A DNA stretch of 64,000 nucleotides from QHXW01 sp963847515 (GTDB lineage Bacteria; Acidobacteriota; Terriglobia; Bryobacterales; Bryobacteraceae): NCBI GenBank assembly GCA_963847515.1, contig CAWKAA010000005.1, positions 372,001 to 436,000 on the forward strand, read 5' to 3'. The notes under the pieces were generated by a model. That model had not been told where the DNA came from. It worked only from the letters and a program-made list of their open reading frames with translations, and did no database searches. Position numbers and translations under genes: made by a program. Shown one piece after another: positions 27,783-37,075 of the stretch; positions within the stretch are counted from its first letter, which is position 1, and every line of letters starts with the position of its first letter.

Positions 27783-28907
27783 ATGGAATTCACGGTTAGC
27801 AAGACCGATCTGGTACGAGAGCTGGGTCTCTCCCAGGGCGTGGTGGAGAAGAAGACCACCATTCCGATTCTGTCCAATGTGCTGATGGAGGCGCAGGGAG
27901 ACCGGATTATTCTGACCGCGACGGACCTGGAACTGGGCATCCGGTGCTCTTGTCCGGCGAAGGTGAAGAAGGAGGGAGCGGGAACGGTGCCGGCGCGGAA
28001 GCTGCTGGATTACGTGCGCCTGCTTCCGGAAGGGGATCTGAACATGAAGTTTCTGGAGAACCACTGGGCCAACATCACCTGCGGCCGATCGCGAACCCAA
28101 ATAGCGGGCATGTCGCGCGAGAGTTTTCCGGAGCTGCCGCAGATGCCGGAGACGATTTCCGAGATCCCGGTGCGACTGCTGGCTTCGATGATCTCGCGCA
28201 CTGCATTTGCCATCTCCATGGAAGAATCGCGCTTCACACTGAATGGCGCGCTGCTGCTGTTGGGCGGCGAAGGAATGACCATGGTGGCGACGGATGGCCA
28301 CCGTCTGGCTTATGTGCAGAGTCCGCATGGACGCAAACGGAGCGTCCGTCAACAGGGTTTCGCGCGCTGGTTCCGAAGAAGGCCATGGGCGAGATTGTGA
28401 AGCTGGCCGAGGAGAGCGGGCCTGATGCGAAGGTCGTTTTCGCCGGCGACGACAATCATCTGTTTTTCGCAGTTTGGTGAGCGGCTGCTGATCACCCGCA
28501 AGCTGACCGGGAATTTTCCCGATTACGAGCGCGTGCTGCCGAAGGACAATACCAACATCGTCAAGCTTCGAGAAAGACGAGATCCGCTCGGCCATCGAGC
28601 GCGTCGCGCAGTTCGCCGATGAGCGCTCGCGCGCGATCCGGGTGCAGTTCGGCCAGGGCGAAGTCAAAGTATTCTCCTCTTCGGTGGAAACGGGAGAGAG
28701 CGAGGAGAGCGTGCCCAGCGAGTATGCCGGGCCCGGACCTCGAGATCGGTTTCAACGCGCAATACCTGCTCGATTTTCTGCGCGCCATCTCGCAGGACCA
28801 AGTGGCATTTGAGTTGAAGGATCAAAAGAGCGCGGGTGAAATGCGGCCCGGCGGGTGAAGAAGCCAAGGATCAATACCGCTACGTAGTGATGCCGATGCG
28901 GATTTGA
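27783..28907 (+). CDS. dnaN: DNA polymerase III sliding clamp, beta subunit, five frame breaks
   Basis: The reconstructed product is about 373 residues, normal for the clamp. Blocks include MEFTVSKTDLVRELGLSQGV, KKTTIPILSNVLMEAQGDRI, ATDLELGIRCSCP, GEGMTMVATDGHRLAYVQS, LVPKKAMGEIVKLAEES, FPDYERVLPKDN, and the C-terminus YRYVVMPMRI, which matches the family. It forms the dimeric ring tethering polymerase to DNA. Frames change near 28345, 28473, 28567, 28735 and 28845. Four are one extra base; the first needs one missing or two extra. The gene starts 238 bases after dnaA. Confidence 0.9.
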
Positions 28908-28995
28908 GCGATGCACGATCCCAGTTTTGCTTTAACAGGCGCAATGCGGTAACCGCCATTACAGTGAACCTATGGCCAACGATTTGACGTAGAAC

Positions 28996-31438
28996 GTGCC
29001 GGATGAAGTTTACGATTCCACCAGTATCAAGGTGCTGGAAGGGTTGGAGGCGGTGCGCCTGCGGCCCGCGATGTATATCGGCTCTACCGGCGAATGGGCT
29101 TGCACCACCTGGTCTACGAAGTGGTCGACAACTCGGTGGACGAGGCCCTGGCGGGCTATGCCACGCAGGTCGATGTGACCATCCATCACGACAATTCCGT
29201 CACCGTGGTCGACAACGGCCGCGGGATTCCGGTGGACATGCACGAGGAAGAGGGCGTTTCGGCGGCGCAGGTGGTGATGACGAAGCTGCACGCCGGCGGC
29301 AAATTCGATTCCAAGAGCTACAAAGTTTCCGGCGGCCTGCACGGCGTGGGCGTGAGCTGCGTCAATGCGCTTTCCGAGCGGCTGGAGCTGGAGATCTGGC
29401 GCCCGAAGGCGACACGGGCCCAGCTATACCTGGCAGCAGGAATACGCCTGCGGAGTCCCCAAGGGTCCGCTGACAAAGACCGGCAAAGCCGGCCGCAAGA
29501 CCGGCACACGCGTCACCTTCAAGCCGGATGCCTCCATCATGGAGGCCACCAAGTTCAACTACGACACGCTGGCGCAGCGCCTGCGCGAACTGGCGTTTTT
29601 GAACAAGGGCCTCAAGATCACCCTGACCGATGAGCGCGAGGATCCGGTCAAAGTCGCACGAGTTCCTCTACAGCGGCGGCATCGCGGAGTTCATCAAGCA
29701 CCTGAACCGCGGCAAATCGGTGCTGCACGAAAAGCCGATCCACTTCGAAGGCCAGAAAGACTTGCCGAACGGCGGCATGCTCACCATGGAAGTCGCGCTG
29801 CAGTACAACGACGGCTACTCGGAGAACGTCTTCAGCTTCGCCAACAACATCAACACCGTGGATGGCGGCACGCACCTGAGCGGCTTCCGCAGCGCGCTGA
29901 CCCGCAGCATCAACTTCTACGGCCAGCAGGCCGGGCTGTTCAAGGACGTGAAGGAGAACCTCACCGGCGACGATGTGCGCGAGGGCCTGACCGCGGTGGT
30001 CAGCGTGAAGCTGCCGCAGCCGCAGTTCGAAGGCCAGACCAAGGGCAAGCTGAACAGCGACATTCAGGGCCAGATGGTCGCAGTTCGTCAACGACAAGCT
30101 GGGCGAGTACTTCGATAAGAACTCGGCGGTGATGCGCAAGATCGTGGCAGAAGTGCATCGACGCGGCGCGCGCGCGCGAAGCCGCCCGCAAAGCCCGCGA
30201 TCTGACGCGGCGCAAAGGCGCGCTCGATTCGGGCGGCCTGCCCGGAAAGCTGGCCGACTGCCAGGAGAAGGATCCGGAGCGCTGCGAGCTGTTCCTGGTG
30301 GAGGGCGAATCGGCCGGCGGCACCGCCAAGCAAGGCCGCGACCGGCGCTTCCAGGCGATTCTGCCGCTCAAGGGCAAGATTCTCAACGTGGAGAAAGCGC
30401 GCTACGACAAGATGCTCGGCCACGAGGAAATCCGCGCGCTGATCACGGCCATCGGCACCGGCATCGGCAAGGACGATTTCGACGCCACCAAGCTGCGCTA
30501 CGGCAAGATCATCATCATGACCGACGCCGACGTGGACGGCTCGCACATCCGCACGCTGCTGCTGACCTTCTTCTTCCGCCACATGCAGGAGCTGATCTTG
30601 CGCGGCAACGTGTTCATCGCGCAGCCGCCGCTCTACCGCATCAAGAAGGGCAAGAGCGAGAAGTACATCAAGGACGAGAAGGAATTCACGCGCGAGATCA
30701 TGCGCCGGGCCACCGAGAACCTGACGCTCGAGATCGGCAAGAACGGCAAGGGTCCCGAAATCGATCATCGAGGGCGGCGAGCTGCGCGCCTTCCTGATGA
30801 ACCTGGACGAGTACGAGCAGATCTTCCACAAAGTGGAGCGGAGACTGCGCGACGCGCGCGTGGTGGAGGTGCTTTCCAAGCCCAGCGCTGCACATCGACA
30901 CCAAAGCCGATTTCGCCGAACGCGCCAATCTGGAGCAGGTAATGATCGAGCTGAAGGCGGCCCAGGTGAAGCCCGAGCTGAAGCCGGGATGAAGAGCACT
31001 CCGCTTGGGTCGGTCACCTTTCACGATTCGACCAATGCCGAGCGGCACATCGGTCTGGAGCTGGCGGCGCAGCCGGAGTACAAGCGGCTCCGGTCTGCTG
31101 GCGAAGCAGATCGGCGCGCTATAACGAGCCGCCATTCACGGTGGTGAAGAGCGAGCATCGCGAGAACCAGCCCAACTGGCGCGACCTGCTGAACTACGTC
31201 AAGAACGAAGGCAAGAGGGACTCCTCGGTGCAGCGCTACAAAGGTCTGGGCGAGATGAACGCCGAGCAGCTCGCCGAAACCACCATGAATCCGGAGAAGC
31301 GAACGCTGCTGCAAGGTGCGCCTGGAAGACGCCGTGGAGAGCGAAGAGATCTTCTCCACGCTGATGGGCGAGGACGTCGAGAGCCGCCGGAAGTTTATCG
31401 AAGAGAACGCGCTGGATGTGAAGAATCTGGACGTGTAA
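28996..31438 (+). CDS. gyrB: DNA gyrase subunit B, about twelve frame breaks
   Basis: The reconstructed product is about 810 residues. The GHKL ATPase part has LEGLEAVRLRPAMYIGSTGE, LVYEVVDNSVDEALAGYA, VVDNGRGIPVDMHEEEG and KVSGGLHGVGVSCVNALSE. The TOPRIM part has LFLVEGESAGGTAKQGRDR, ILPLKGKILNVEKAR and MTDADVDGSHIRTLLL. The end is VQRYKGLGEMNAEQLAETTM...FIEENALDVKNLDV. Frames change near 29090, 29417, 29652, 30083, 30148, 30766, 30883, 30986, 31007, 31093, 31112 and 31315. All but the first are explained by one extra base. GTG 28996 is used as start; an upstream ATG at 28972 is in frame but followed by TAG at 28990. recF is absent between dnaN and gyrB. Confidence 0.9.
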
Positions 31439-31451
31439 GATCGGCGCTTCG

Positions 31452-32244
31452 TCATCGCACGCTGGGCTTATCCATCTCGTGGATTATCTGTTCTGCCTGC
31501 GCAACTTGATCGACTGCTCCGCGTAATACGATGGCTCTGGATCCACTGTAAAAGAACGTCCGATGAACATTTGCCGTCGAGCGAATTAATATATTGATTT
31601 CCTGAGCACCTCGCGGTGTCTCGGTATGGGTGAGGTAAAACACGCGCACGACATCATCGCTGCTACCCGGCATGCGATATTCGTGGGTCGTTGAGTCCCC
31701 GGTATGAGGCGTCTCCAACTGGTTAATCAGCCATTCAGACAGCGCAACTTGGTCAGGGGTTCCGCGCAATGGCACGGCTCTTTGCGCAGTGCAGCCGAAT
31801 AATCTTCGGACGTCTGCCACAGTGCGAAGCAGGGTGATGATTTCCTGCAAGCCTTGCACGGTCTCGGTTGGAGGCAGGTAAAACACGCGCACGATATCAT
31901 CGTTGCTACCTGGCATCCGATATTCGTTTGCCGACGAGTTTTGGTTCTGAGCCGGGAGCTGCTTGCTGCCCGACGAATCCAGCTGGTTAAAGAGCCACTC
32001 AACAAGCGCAATCTGGTCGGACGTTCCGCGCAAAGTCAGGCTTCTTTGTTGCGATGTCAAGGGAAAGTTCGCGGATATCGACGAAAGCGCCAATCGTGGT
32101 AGCAATTTCCTGAAAGCCCTGTGTTGTTTCGATGTGGGCGAACTGAAATACCCGATTCAAGCTCTGTGGCTCTTGAGCTCGCCCGAAGAAGCAACAGCGG
32201 CAGCAGAAGGACACGAAGCTCAGGATCGTCGACAAGAACGACAA
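31452..32244 (-). pseudogene. Protein of three repeated secretin-N-like modules, frame broken
   Basis: The minus strand encodes three tandem modules of about 75-85 residues. Each has an AxVxRxF-type core, an xLRGTxDQxALxEWLxNQLxx block and, before it, EYRMPGSxDDxVRVFYLxxTETxxGxQEI. They recall secretin/N0-N1-like beta-alpha modules seen in secreted acidobacterial proteins; that family call is tentative. The first module lies in a different frame (NRVFQFAHIETTQGFQEIAT) from the next (SLTLRGTSDQIALVEWLFNQ), with the change near 32075. The signal-peptide region has a second competing frame (LRVLLLPLLLLRASS). So the 5' part is damaged, by decay or sequence error. It is convergent with gyrB (13 bases). 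Confidence 0.6.
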
Positions 32245-32268
32245 GCCGCTTCAAGAGATCGTCCTCCC

Positions 32269-32640
32269 GTGAATGATGCCGAGCTAAAGGTTGTCAAACC
32301 ACAGGAAATCCTTGCCGAAGAAGGTGGCAAAATCTCACTGGCGCCCCTCCAGAGGGTAGGTGTGCGGGGTGCGCTCTCGGTTGGTGTCGTTGCCACAGCG
32401 GTGCTCCTGATTCTTTTGTGCCGCTGGATCTGGCTCGAGCCGGCGATGCCCAATCTCCCGCCGGGTATGGATGAGAAGCAGGTCGCGGTAATTATGAGCC
32501 GATACAAGGAGCTCGAATCGATCAATATAGACAACACGATAAAGATGATTGACGCGATTATCATGAAGATACTCTTACCGGTCTTTACTAGCTTCGTCGG
32601 ATATGTCTTCGGCTCCCAATCACGTAGTAAGAGTAGTTAA
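32269..32640 (+). CDS. Small two-helix membrane protein
   Basis: The product is 123 residues from GTG 32269 (the open frame continues upstream but there overlaps the opposite gene and looks non-coding). One strong membrane helix is near the middle (ALSVGVVATAVLLILLCRWIWL). A second hydrophobic stretch near the C-terminus reads IIMKILLPVFTSFVGYVFGS, followed by a basic tail. Between them lies a charged region KQVAVIMSRYKELESINIDN. I do not recognise the family; proteins ending in a 'LPVFTxxxGYxFGS' helix are usually annotated as hypothetical membrane proteins. Confidence 0.5.
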   Translation: MNDAELKVVKPQEILAEEGGKISLAPLQRVGVRGALSVGVVATAVLLILLCRWIWLEPAMPNLPPGMDEKQVAVIMSRYKELESINIDNTIKMIDAIIMKILLPVFTSFVGYVFGSQSRSKSS

Positions 32641-32659
32641 ATTGACTTATCGACCACCC

Positions 32660-33610
32660 TTACCCAGCCCGCCCGAAATCTACCGCCGCCGTATTCCCGC
32701 CGCACACCAGGGTACCCACGCGCGCTCCCAGTTTCGGTTGGTAGTGGCGCGTGAGAAGCGCGGCGAGAGCGGCTGCGCCGCCGGGCTCCGCCGCAACCCG
32801 TAGAACGCTCCACAACATCTCCTGTGCGGTCTGGATGGCTTCGTCGGAGACTAACAAGACCCGATCTACATAACACTGGGCTAAGGGAAACATCAACGCT
32901 CCGACGCGCTTGGGAGCTAAGGAGTCCGCGGCGATGCCTCCGGCGTCGGCGTCCACAGGATGCCCGGCCTCGAGGGCGCGAGTGAGTGTAGGAGCGGCTT
33001 CCGGCTCGATACCGACAATCTTGATCCGGCCGGCGTACCAGGCTGCGATGCCGCCAAGCAGGCCGCCTCCGCCGACGGCGACGAGCAATGTGTCGAGCGC
33101 CGGATCCTGCTCTTCGAATTCCAAGCCCACGCTTCCCTGGCCGAGGATGGTCTCCACCTGATCGTAGGCATGCACGGCCATCGCTCCGGATTGCGCGGCC
33201 CAGGACTGGCTGGCGGCCAGCGCTTCGGCATAGCGTTCGCCGGTGACCACGAGATCCGCACCGTAGCTGCGAATGCGGGCGATCTTGGCCGGTGAAGCCA
33301 CGTTGGGGACGAAAATCTTCGCGGGCTTTCCCAGCTTCATCGCCGCAAATGCCACCGCAGCGCCATGATTGCCGCCGGAGGCCGCGACCACGCCGGCTGG
33401 CGGCACATCGCGCATCAACAGATTCGCGAAGGCGCCACGTGGCTTGAAGGAACCGGCATGCTGCAATAGCTCCAGCTTGAGAACGACGGTGACGGCGTCT
33501 AAGCCGAAATCGGCACCGGCAACCTCCACCACTGGAGTCCGGCGGATGTAGGGCCGGATGACCTCGTACGTGTCCGCAATCCGTTGGCGGTCGATTGAAA
33601 GTGAGGGCAT
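32660..33610 (-). CDS. Threonine/serine dehydratase-like PLP enzyme
   Basis: The product is 316 residues, a fold-type II PLP enzyme. The PLP lysine is Lys56 in GSFKPRGA, the substrate loop is SGGNHG at 78-83, and the phosphate-binding GGGGLLGG lies at 180-187. The catalytic core is complete, but there is no regulatory ACT domain, so it resembles catabolic threonine/serine dehydratases or racemase-dehydratases. Expected chemistry is deamination of L-threonine or L-serine to a 2-keto acid. It is divergent from an ArsR regulator at 33652, with a perfect palindrome between them that may control both. Confidence 0.85.
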   Translation of the reverse strand: MPSLSIDRQRIADTYEVIRPYIRRTPVVEVAGADFGLDAVTVVLKLELLQHAGSFKPRGAFANLLMRDVPPAGVVAASGGNHGAAVAFAAMKLGKPAKIFVPNVASPAKIARIRSYGADLVVTGERYAEALAASQSWAAQSGAMAVHAYDQVETILGQGSVGLEFEEQDPALDTLLVAVGGGGLLGGIAAWYAGRIKIVGIEPEAAPTLTRALEAGHPVDADAGGIAADSLAPKRVGALMFPLAQCYVDRVLLVSDEAIQTAQEMLWSVLRVAAEPGGAAALAALLTRHYQPKLGARVGTLVCGGNTAAVDFGRAG

Positions 33611-33625
33611 GACTCAACGTATTAT

Positions 33626-33645
33626 AATTAGCCAGTTGGCTAATT
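33626..33645. promoter_or_regulatory. Palindromic operator between dehydratase and arsR-like gene
   Basis: AATTAGCCA and TGGCTAATT are perfect 9-bp arms separated by GT. The left arm overlaps a TATAAT at 33623-33628, a plausible -10 box for the ArsR-like gene whose ATG is at 33652. Only 41 bases separate the two divergent genes, so one bound dimer could block both. Confidence 0.7.
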
Positions 33646-33651
33646 GCCTAT

Positions 33652-33951
33652 ATGCTTTCAGATTTTACGCTTCGTGCGATCGCGAATGAGCGCCGGCTGC
33701 GCATCCTGAAGTGGCTCAAGAAGCCCGCCAAGCATTTCCCACGGCAGCTAGGCGGCGACCTAGTGGAAGATGGCGTCTGCGGCGTGCTTATCGCGCAGAA
33801 ACTGGGCGTCAGCCAGCCGACCGCGAGCGAGCACTTGAAGATTCTGTCCCAAGCGGGGCTTATCCGCGCGAAGCGAATCAAGCAGTGGATATTTTACCAG
33901 CGCGATGAGGCTGGCATCAGAGAGTGTAAGAAACTGCTGGGAAAGATATAG
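33652..33951 (+). CDS. ArsR/SmtB-family transcriptional regulator
   Basis: The product is 99 residues. The winged helix-turn-helix is clear: RAIANERRLRILKWLKKPAK, then recognition helix region KLGVSQPTASEHLKILSQAG, then the wing LIRAKRIKQWIFYQRDE. The metal-binding ELCVCDL of classic ArsR proteins is not present; one Cys (VCGVL) remains, so it probably senses a non-metal ligand or protein state. It is divergent from the threonine-dehydratase gene and likely represses both genes through the palindrome at 33626-33645. Confidence 0.82.
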   Translation: MLSDFTLRAIANERRLRILKWLKKPAKHFPRQLGGDLVEDGVCGVLIAQKLGVSQPTASEHLKILSQAGLIRAKRIKQWIFYQRDEAGIRECKKLLGKI

Positions 33952-33998
33952 CTCTAAAATGCCTGCCGGATGCAGGCCCACCGTATCTTGAAAAACAG

Positions 33999-36572
33999 CT
34001 AAAACGCGTACCCGAGAGACACTTGATACGTGCGCGGCGCCACGAAGTGTGTGCCGCTGAACGTTGAAAGAAAGTTGTAGAGAGTCACTTTATTGGTGAG
34101 GTTTTCCACTGCAAAGCGAAGGGTCACGCGGCCTCCCTGCTCTTTATGGAACAGGTTGTCCGTGCCGATGCCGACGTTAAACAAATTGCGCGCCTTCACG
34201 CGGTCGGGATTGTGATCGTCGTTCTCGGCGCCGGTTTGCGGGAGGGTAAGGAGCGTGGATTTTCCGGTGCCCGAGCAAGCGGTGATCGGGTTTCCATAGG
34301 TCGCAAACACTCCATTACAGGAGAAACCAATGGCAACCTGCTGCGCGGCGGTGAGCGCTAGGGCCGCGGCAACGTCAGGCACGCCGCTGACGACCAACCC
34401 GCTGTCGTAACGCCATGTGAAGTCGATCCACTCGCCGTTATGCGGCCGTTGATACCGGAATACGGCGTTCTGCTGGTATGCCTGATCGTGGTCAATGCGG
34501 AAGACGCCGCCTGCAAATCCACCCAGCGGAACCAGGCCGCCTGTTTCGGGCGGGAAGTACCGCGCCCGTGTGTGGCCCAAGGTCATGTACGCCTGGAATC
34601 CGTGCAAATCCACGGTGCTCACACGCCCCGTGACGCCATCCAGCTTGGAGTTGTGCCAGGCGATAGGAAACGTGATCGGCGTGTTGAATAGGATGCTGAA
34701 GTCGTAGGCATTGTGTGTGTACTTCCAGAAGTAATCAGCATCGACGATCAGCCAGCGCCCGATTCTCTGCTGCAAACCCGTGTTGAACTGGTTTCGCGCT
34801 CCGGGTTGGATTGGCGCGGACTGGGAGCCAAAAACGTTTGCCGCTAGACCACCGCCGCCGGTCCCGCTCGAAAGAATCAGGTTTTCATTGAACGGGGTCT
34901 CAAAGGTTCGGGCGTAGGCCACCCGCAAAACGGTATTGGTGGCGGGAATCAGATAGGAAATGCCTAGCCGCGGTTGGATGCCGTTAGCTGATGAAAGGCC
35001 ATTGTACTGGTCGTCGCGCAGACCGGCGTTGATGGTGAAGTGGCCGAGCGTGATGTCGTCCTGAACGTAGAAGGCATACTGGTTGATATTGTGGGCCCCG
35101 TGAAAACCGAAGAGCGAGCCTCCGCGCGTCAGATCGTAGGGGACGATTCCGGGCTGCAGATTGGGGTTGGGCTGGTAAGTGGGATTGAGGATGGCACACT
35201 GGTTGGGACCGGTGACACCAGGAAGAAGCAGGAAGTTGCCGTTGGCGCCGAGACACACCGGGTTATAAGCGGGGTCCGTGATGCCGAATTGGAAATTCTC
35301 CAAGAGCCGGGTCTGCTGGATTTGAGTGCCGAACTTCAGGTTGTGGCGTCCGCGAACATATGAAACGTCCGCTTTCACTCCGTAGTCTGTCAGGAAACGA
35401 TTCTGCGCCGCTGTAATGGGGGTGTCGGCGAACGGGTCGCGGCTCGCATAGTAGTTGAACTGGTCGCGACGCACGAAAGGATTCACGGTGAGGAGCGTGT
35501 GGGCGTTGAAGGTGTGCTGGAAGCCTGGGGCGATGTTCCAGGTCAGCACGCGCAGCTTTTGATCCTGGGATAACTGATCGTAATCGTTGGGAACTTGCAG
35601 CCAGTTCCGTGCGGTGAACAGGTTCAGATGGAAGGCGTCGCGGCTGTCTGGTTGCCAGTCCAGGCGGTCGAAGATGCTCTCGTTGTTTCCTCGATCGTGA
35701 ATCGGAAGGAATTCGGGCGTGTCTAGAAAATGGCCCGATTGGATGCCGTTGAGAGCCACGAAATTTCCGAATTTCGGACCGCCCCAGCCCAGGGTTGCCG
35801 CACCTCCCCAGGTCCCGAAAGAGCCCCACTGCGACTCGATAGTGCCAAAGGGCTTCACCGCTCCCAGACCGGAGCGGGTCGTGCTGTTCACGACCATGCT
35901 CGTCTTATCGCCGTATTGGGCGTCGGGACTGCCGGTGATCAGTTCCATGCTCTGAAGGGCGTTGAGCGGAATCTGAGTGGAAAACATTTTGCTCTGTTGA
36001 TCGCTGATGGGCTGGCCATCGATCACGAAACTGACCTGCGCGTGATCGCCCAGCGGATGGAAAAAGCCGTTGGCGTCCGCCGCCACGGCGCCGGTGCTTT
36101 GTGTGATGGCCTCGGTCAAACCGCTGCCGGGATTGAAACTCGGCAACTTCATAAAGCTGCTGCGGTCGACATCCTGATGAGCCGACGGATCGCTCTCCAC
36201 GGCTGCCCCGGCTGCCTGCACATCAACGGTGGTGACCGCTGCGGCCACCTTGAGCGTGATATTCACCGCGATGGGCAACGAGCCGTGGATATCCACATCC
36301 TGACTGGTCGCGGTGAAGCCCTCTGCCTTCACTGTCAACCGATAGGGATTGTGGGGAACATTATTGAAGCGAAATGCACCGGTGTTATCGGTTTTTGTCG
36401 ACTGCTCATACCCCGTAACGGAGTTACGCAACTGAACTCCCGCATCGCCAATAATGGCTCCCGAGGGATCCGTCACCGTGCCAGTGACGGTACCGCTGCC
36501 AATAGATTGTGAAAATATTGGGCTTGCGAGCAACGCCAGCCCAACCAGATTTAGGAAATATATGTACCGCAA
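33999..36572 (-). CDS. TonB-dependent receptor with carboxypeptidase-regulatory-like N-terminus
   Basis: The product is 857 residues from TTG 36572, chosen because AAGGAG lies 7 bases before it and it yields signal peptide LRYIYFLNLVGLALLASPIFS. An upstream in-frame start at 36641 would add 23 residues without signal character. Domains are a regulatory-like Ig fold (GTVTGTVTDPSGAIIGDAG, GAFRFNNVPHNPYRLTVKAE), a plug (AQVSFVIDGQPISDQQS, LITGSPDAQYGDKTS), then a 22-strand-type barrel ending PRTYQVSLGYAF. The plug motif is closer to classical siderophore/metal receptors than the first receptor's. It follows a small Cys/His-rich secreted protein by about 108 bases on the same strand. Confidence 0.88.
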   Translation of the reverse strand: MRYIYFLNLVGLALLASPIFSQSIGSGTVTGTVTDPSGAIIGDAGVQLRNSVTGYEQSTKTDNTGAFRFNNVPHNPYRLTVKAEGFTATSQDVDIHGSLPIAVNITLKVAAAVTTVDVQAAGAAVESDPSAHQDVDRSSFMKLPSFNPGSGLTEAITQSTGAVAADANGFFHPLGDHAQVSFVIDGQPISDQQSKMFSTQIPLNALQSMELITGSPDAQYGDKTSMVVNSTTRSGLGAVKPFGTIESQWGSFGTWGGAATLGWGGPKFGNFVALNGIQSGHFLDTPEFLPIHDRGNNESIFDRLDWQPDSRDAFHLNLFTARNWLQVPNDYDQLSQDQKLRVLTWNIAPGFQHTFNAHTLLTVNPFVRRDQFNYYASRDPFADTPITAAQNRFLTDYGVKADVSYVRGRHNLKFGTQIQQTRLLENFQFGITDPAYNPVCLGANGNFLLLPGVTGPNQCAILNPTYQPNPNLQPGIVPYDLTRGGSLFGFHGAHNINQYAFYVQDDITLGHFTINAGLRDDQYNGLSSANGIQPRLGISYLIPATNTVLRVAYARTFETPFNENLILSSGTGGGGLAANVFGSQSAPIQPGARNQFNTGLQQRIGRWLIVDADYFWKYTHNAYDFSILFNTPITFPIAWHNSKLDGVTGRVSTVDLHGFQAYMTLGHTRARYFPPETGGLVPLGGFAGGVFRIDHDQAYQQNAVFRYQRPHNGEWIDFTWRYDSGLVVSGVPDVAAALALTAAQQVAIGFSCNGVFATYGNPITACSGTGKSTLLTLPQTGAENDDHNPDRVKARNLFNVGIGTDNLFHKEQGGRVTLRFAVENLTNKVTLYNFLSTFSGTHFVAPRTYQVSLGYAF

Positions 36573-36680
36573 CGTATCGCTCCTTCTCCCGAATGAGTTC
36601 CAATAGATCCGCCAATGAAACAGCAGAACGGCGCCGCTCAACGAGCGACTTCGGTCTACCGCAAAACGAACTGAGCGAAT

Positions 36681-36989
36681 TTAGAGAAACAGGGAAGGAG
36701 GTGCGCGGGAACGGCTGGGTACGACCAGGGCATCGGGCTGGTTGTGTAATTGTTCGAACGACTGCAGCCACTCGATCCGCGCCGGCACAAGAACCTGAAG
36801 AACTGCTGCGGGCTCGACCAACTGCAAGTGACCCGCGTGGCAGATGCCGCAGCAGTGTTCCGGCTCGCCGCGGTGCGCGTGCTCGGGCGTCAGCCAGGCC
36901 GCTTGAGAAGAAACCGTGCCGCAGGCGATCAGCAATACGAGCACGAGCTTTGCTGCGTATGTGCGCGCCTCAGGCATTGCCTCCATCAT
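36681..36989 (-). CDS. Small secreted Cys/His-rich protein
   Basis: The product is up to 102 residues (a later ATG, four codons on, is equally good). The signal peptide is TYAAKLVLVLLIACGTVSSQ. The mature part carries a compact metal-ligand cluster, EHAHRGEPEHCCGICHAGH, giving Cys-Cys-x2-Cys-His and several His. Such short proteins are common just upstream of TonB receptors and might bind copper or zinc; that is inference. It is upstream of, and on the same strand as, the receptor at 33999-36572, so the two are likely co-transcribed. Confidence 0.62.
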   Translation of the reverse strand: MMEAMPEARTYAAKLVLVLLIACGTVSSQAAWLTPEHAHRGEPEHCCGICHAGHLQLVEPAAVLQVLVPARIEWLQSFEQLHNQPDALVVPSRSRAPPSLFL

Positions 36990-37075
36990 AACCGGGACTG
37001 CGGGCGGTGCTTGATCTTTGTTAATTCCGGCTCCGTGAACTTGATTACGTCCGGCCGGAATCGGATATTAGCTAT

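Noticed and set aside
28996..31438. Programmed frameshifting or RNA editing in gyrB
   Set aside because: Twelve breaks at varied contexts, without slippery heptamers or stimulatory structures, and similar breaks in unrelated genes, fit sequence error far better.
31963..32270. N-terminal half of the long plus-strand ORF before the small membrane protein
   Set aside because: It is antisense to the repeat-module protein and its composition is not protein-like until the GTG at 32269.
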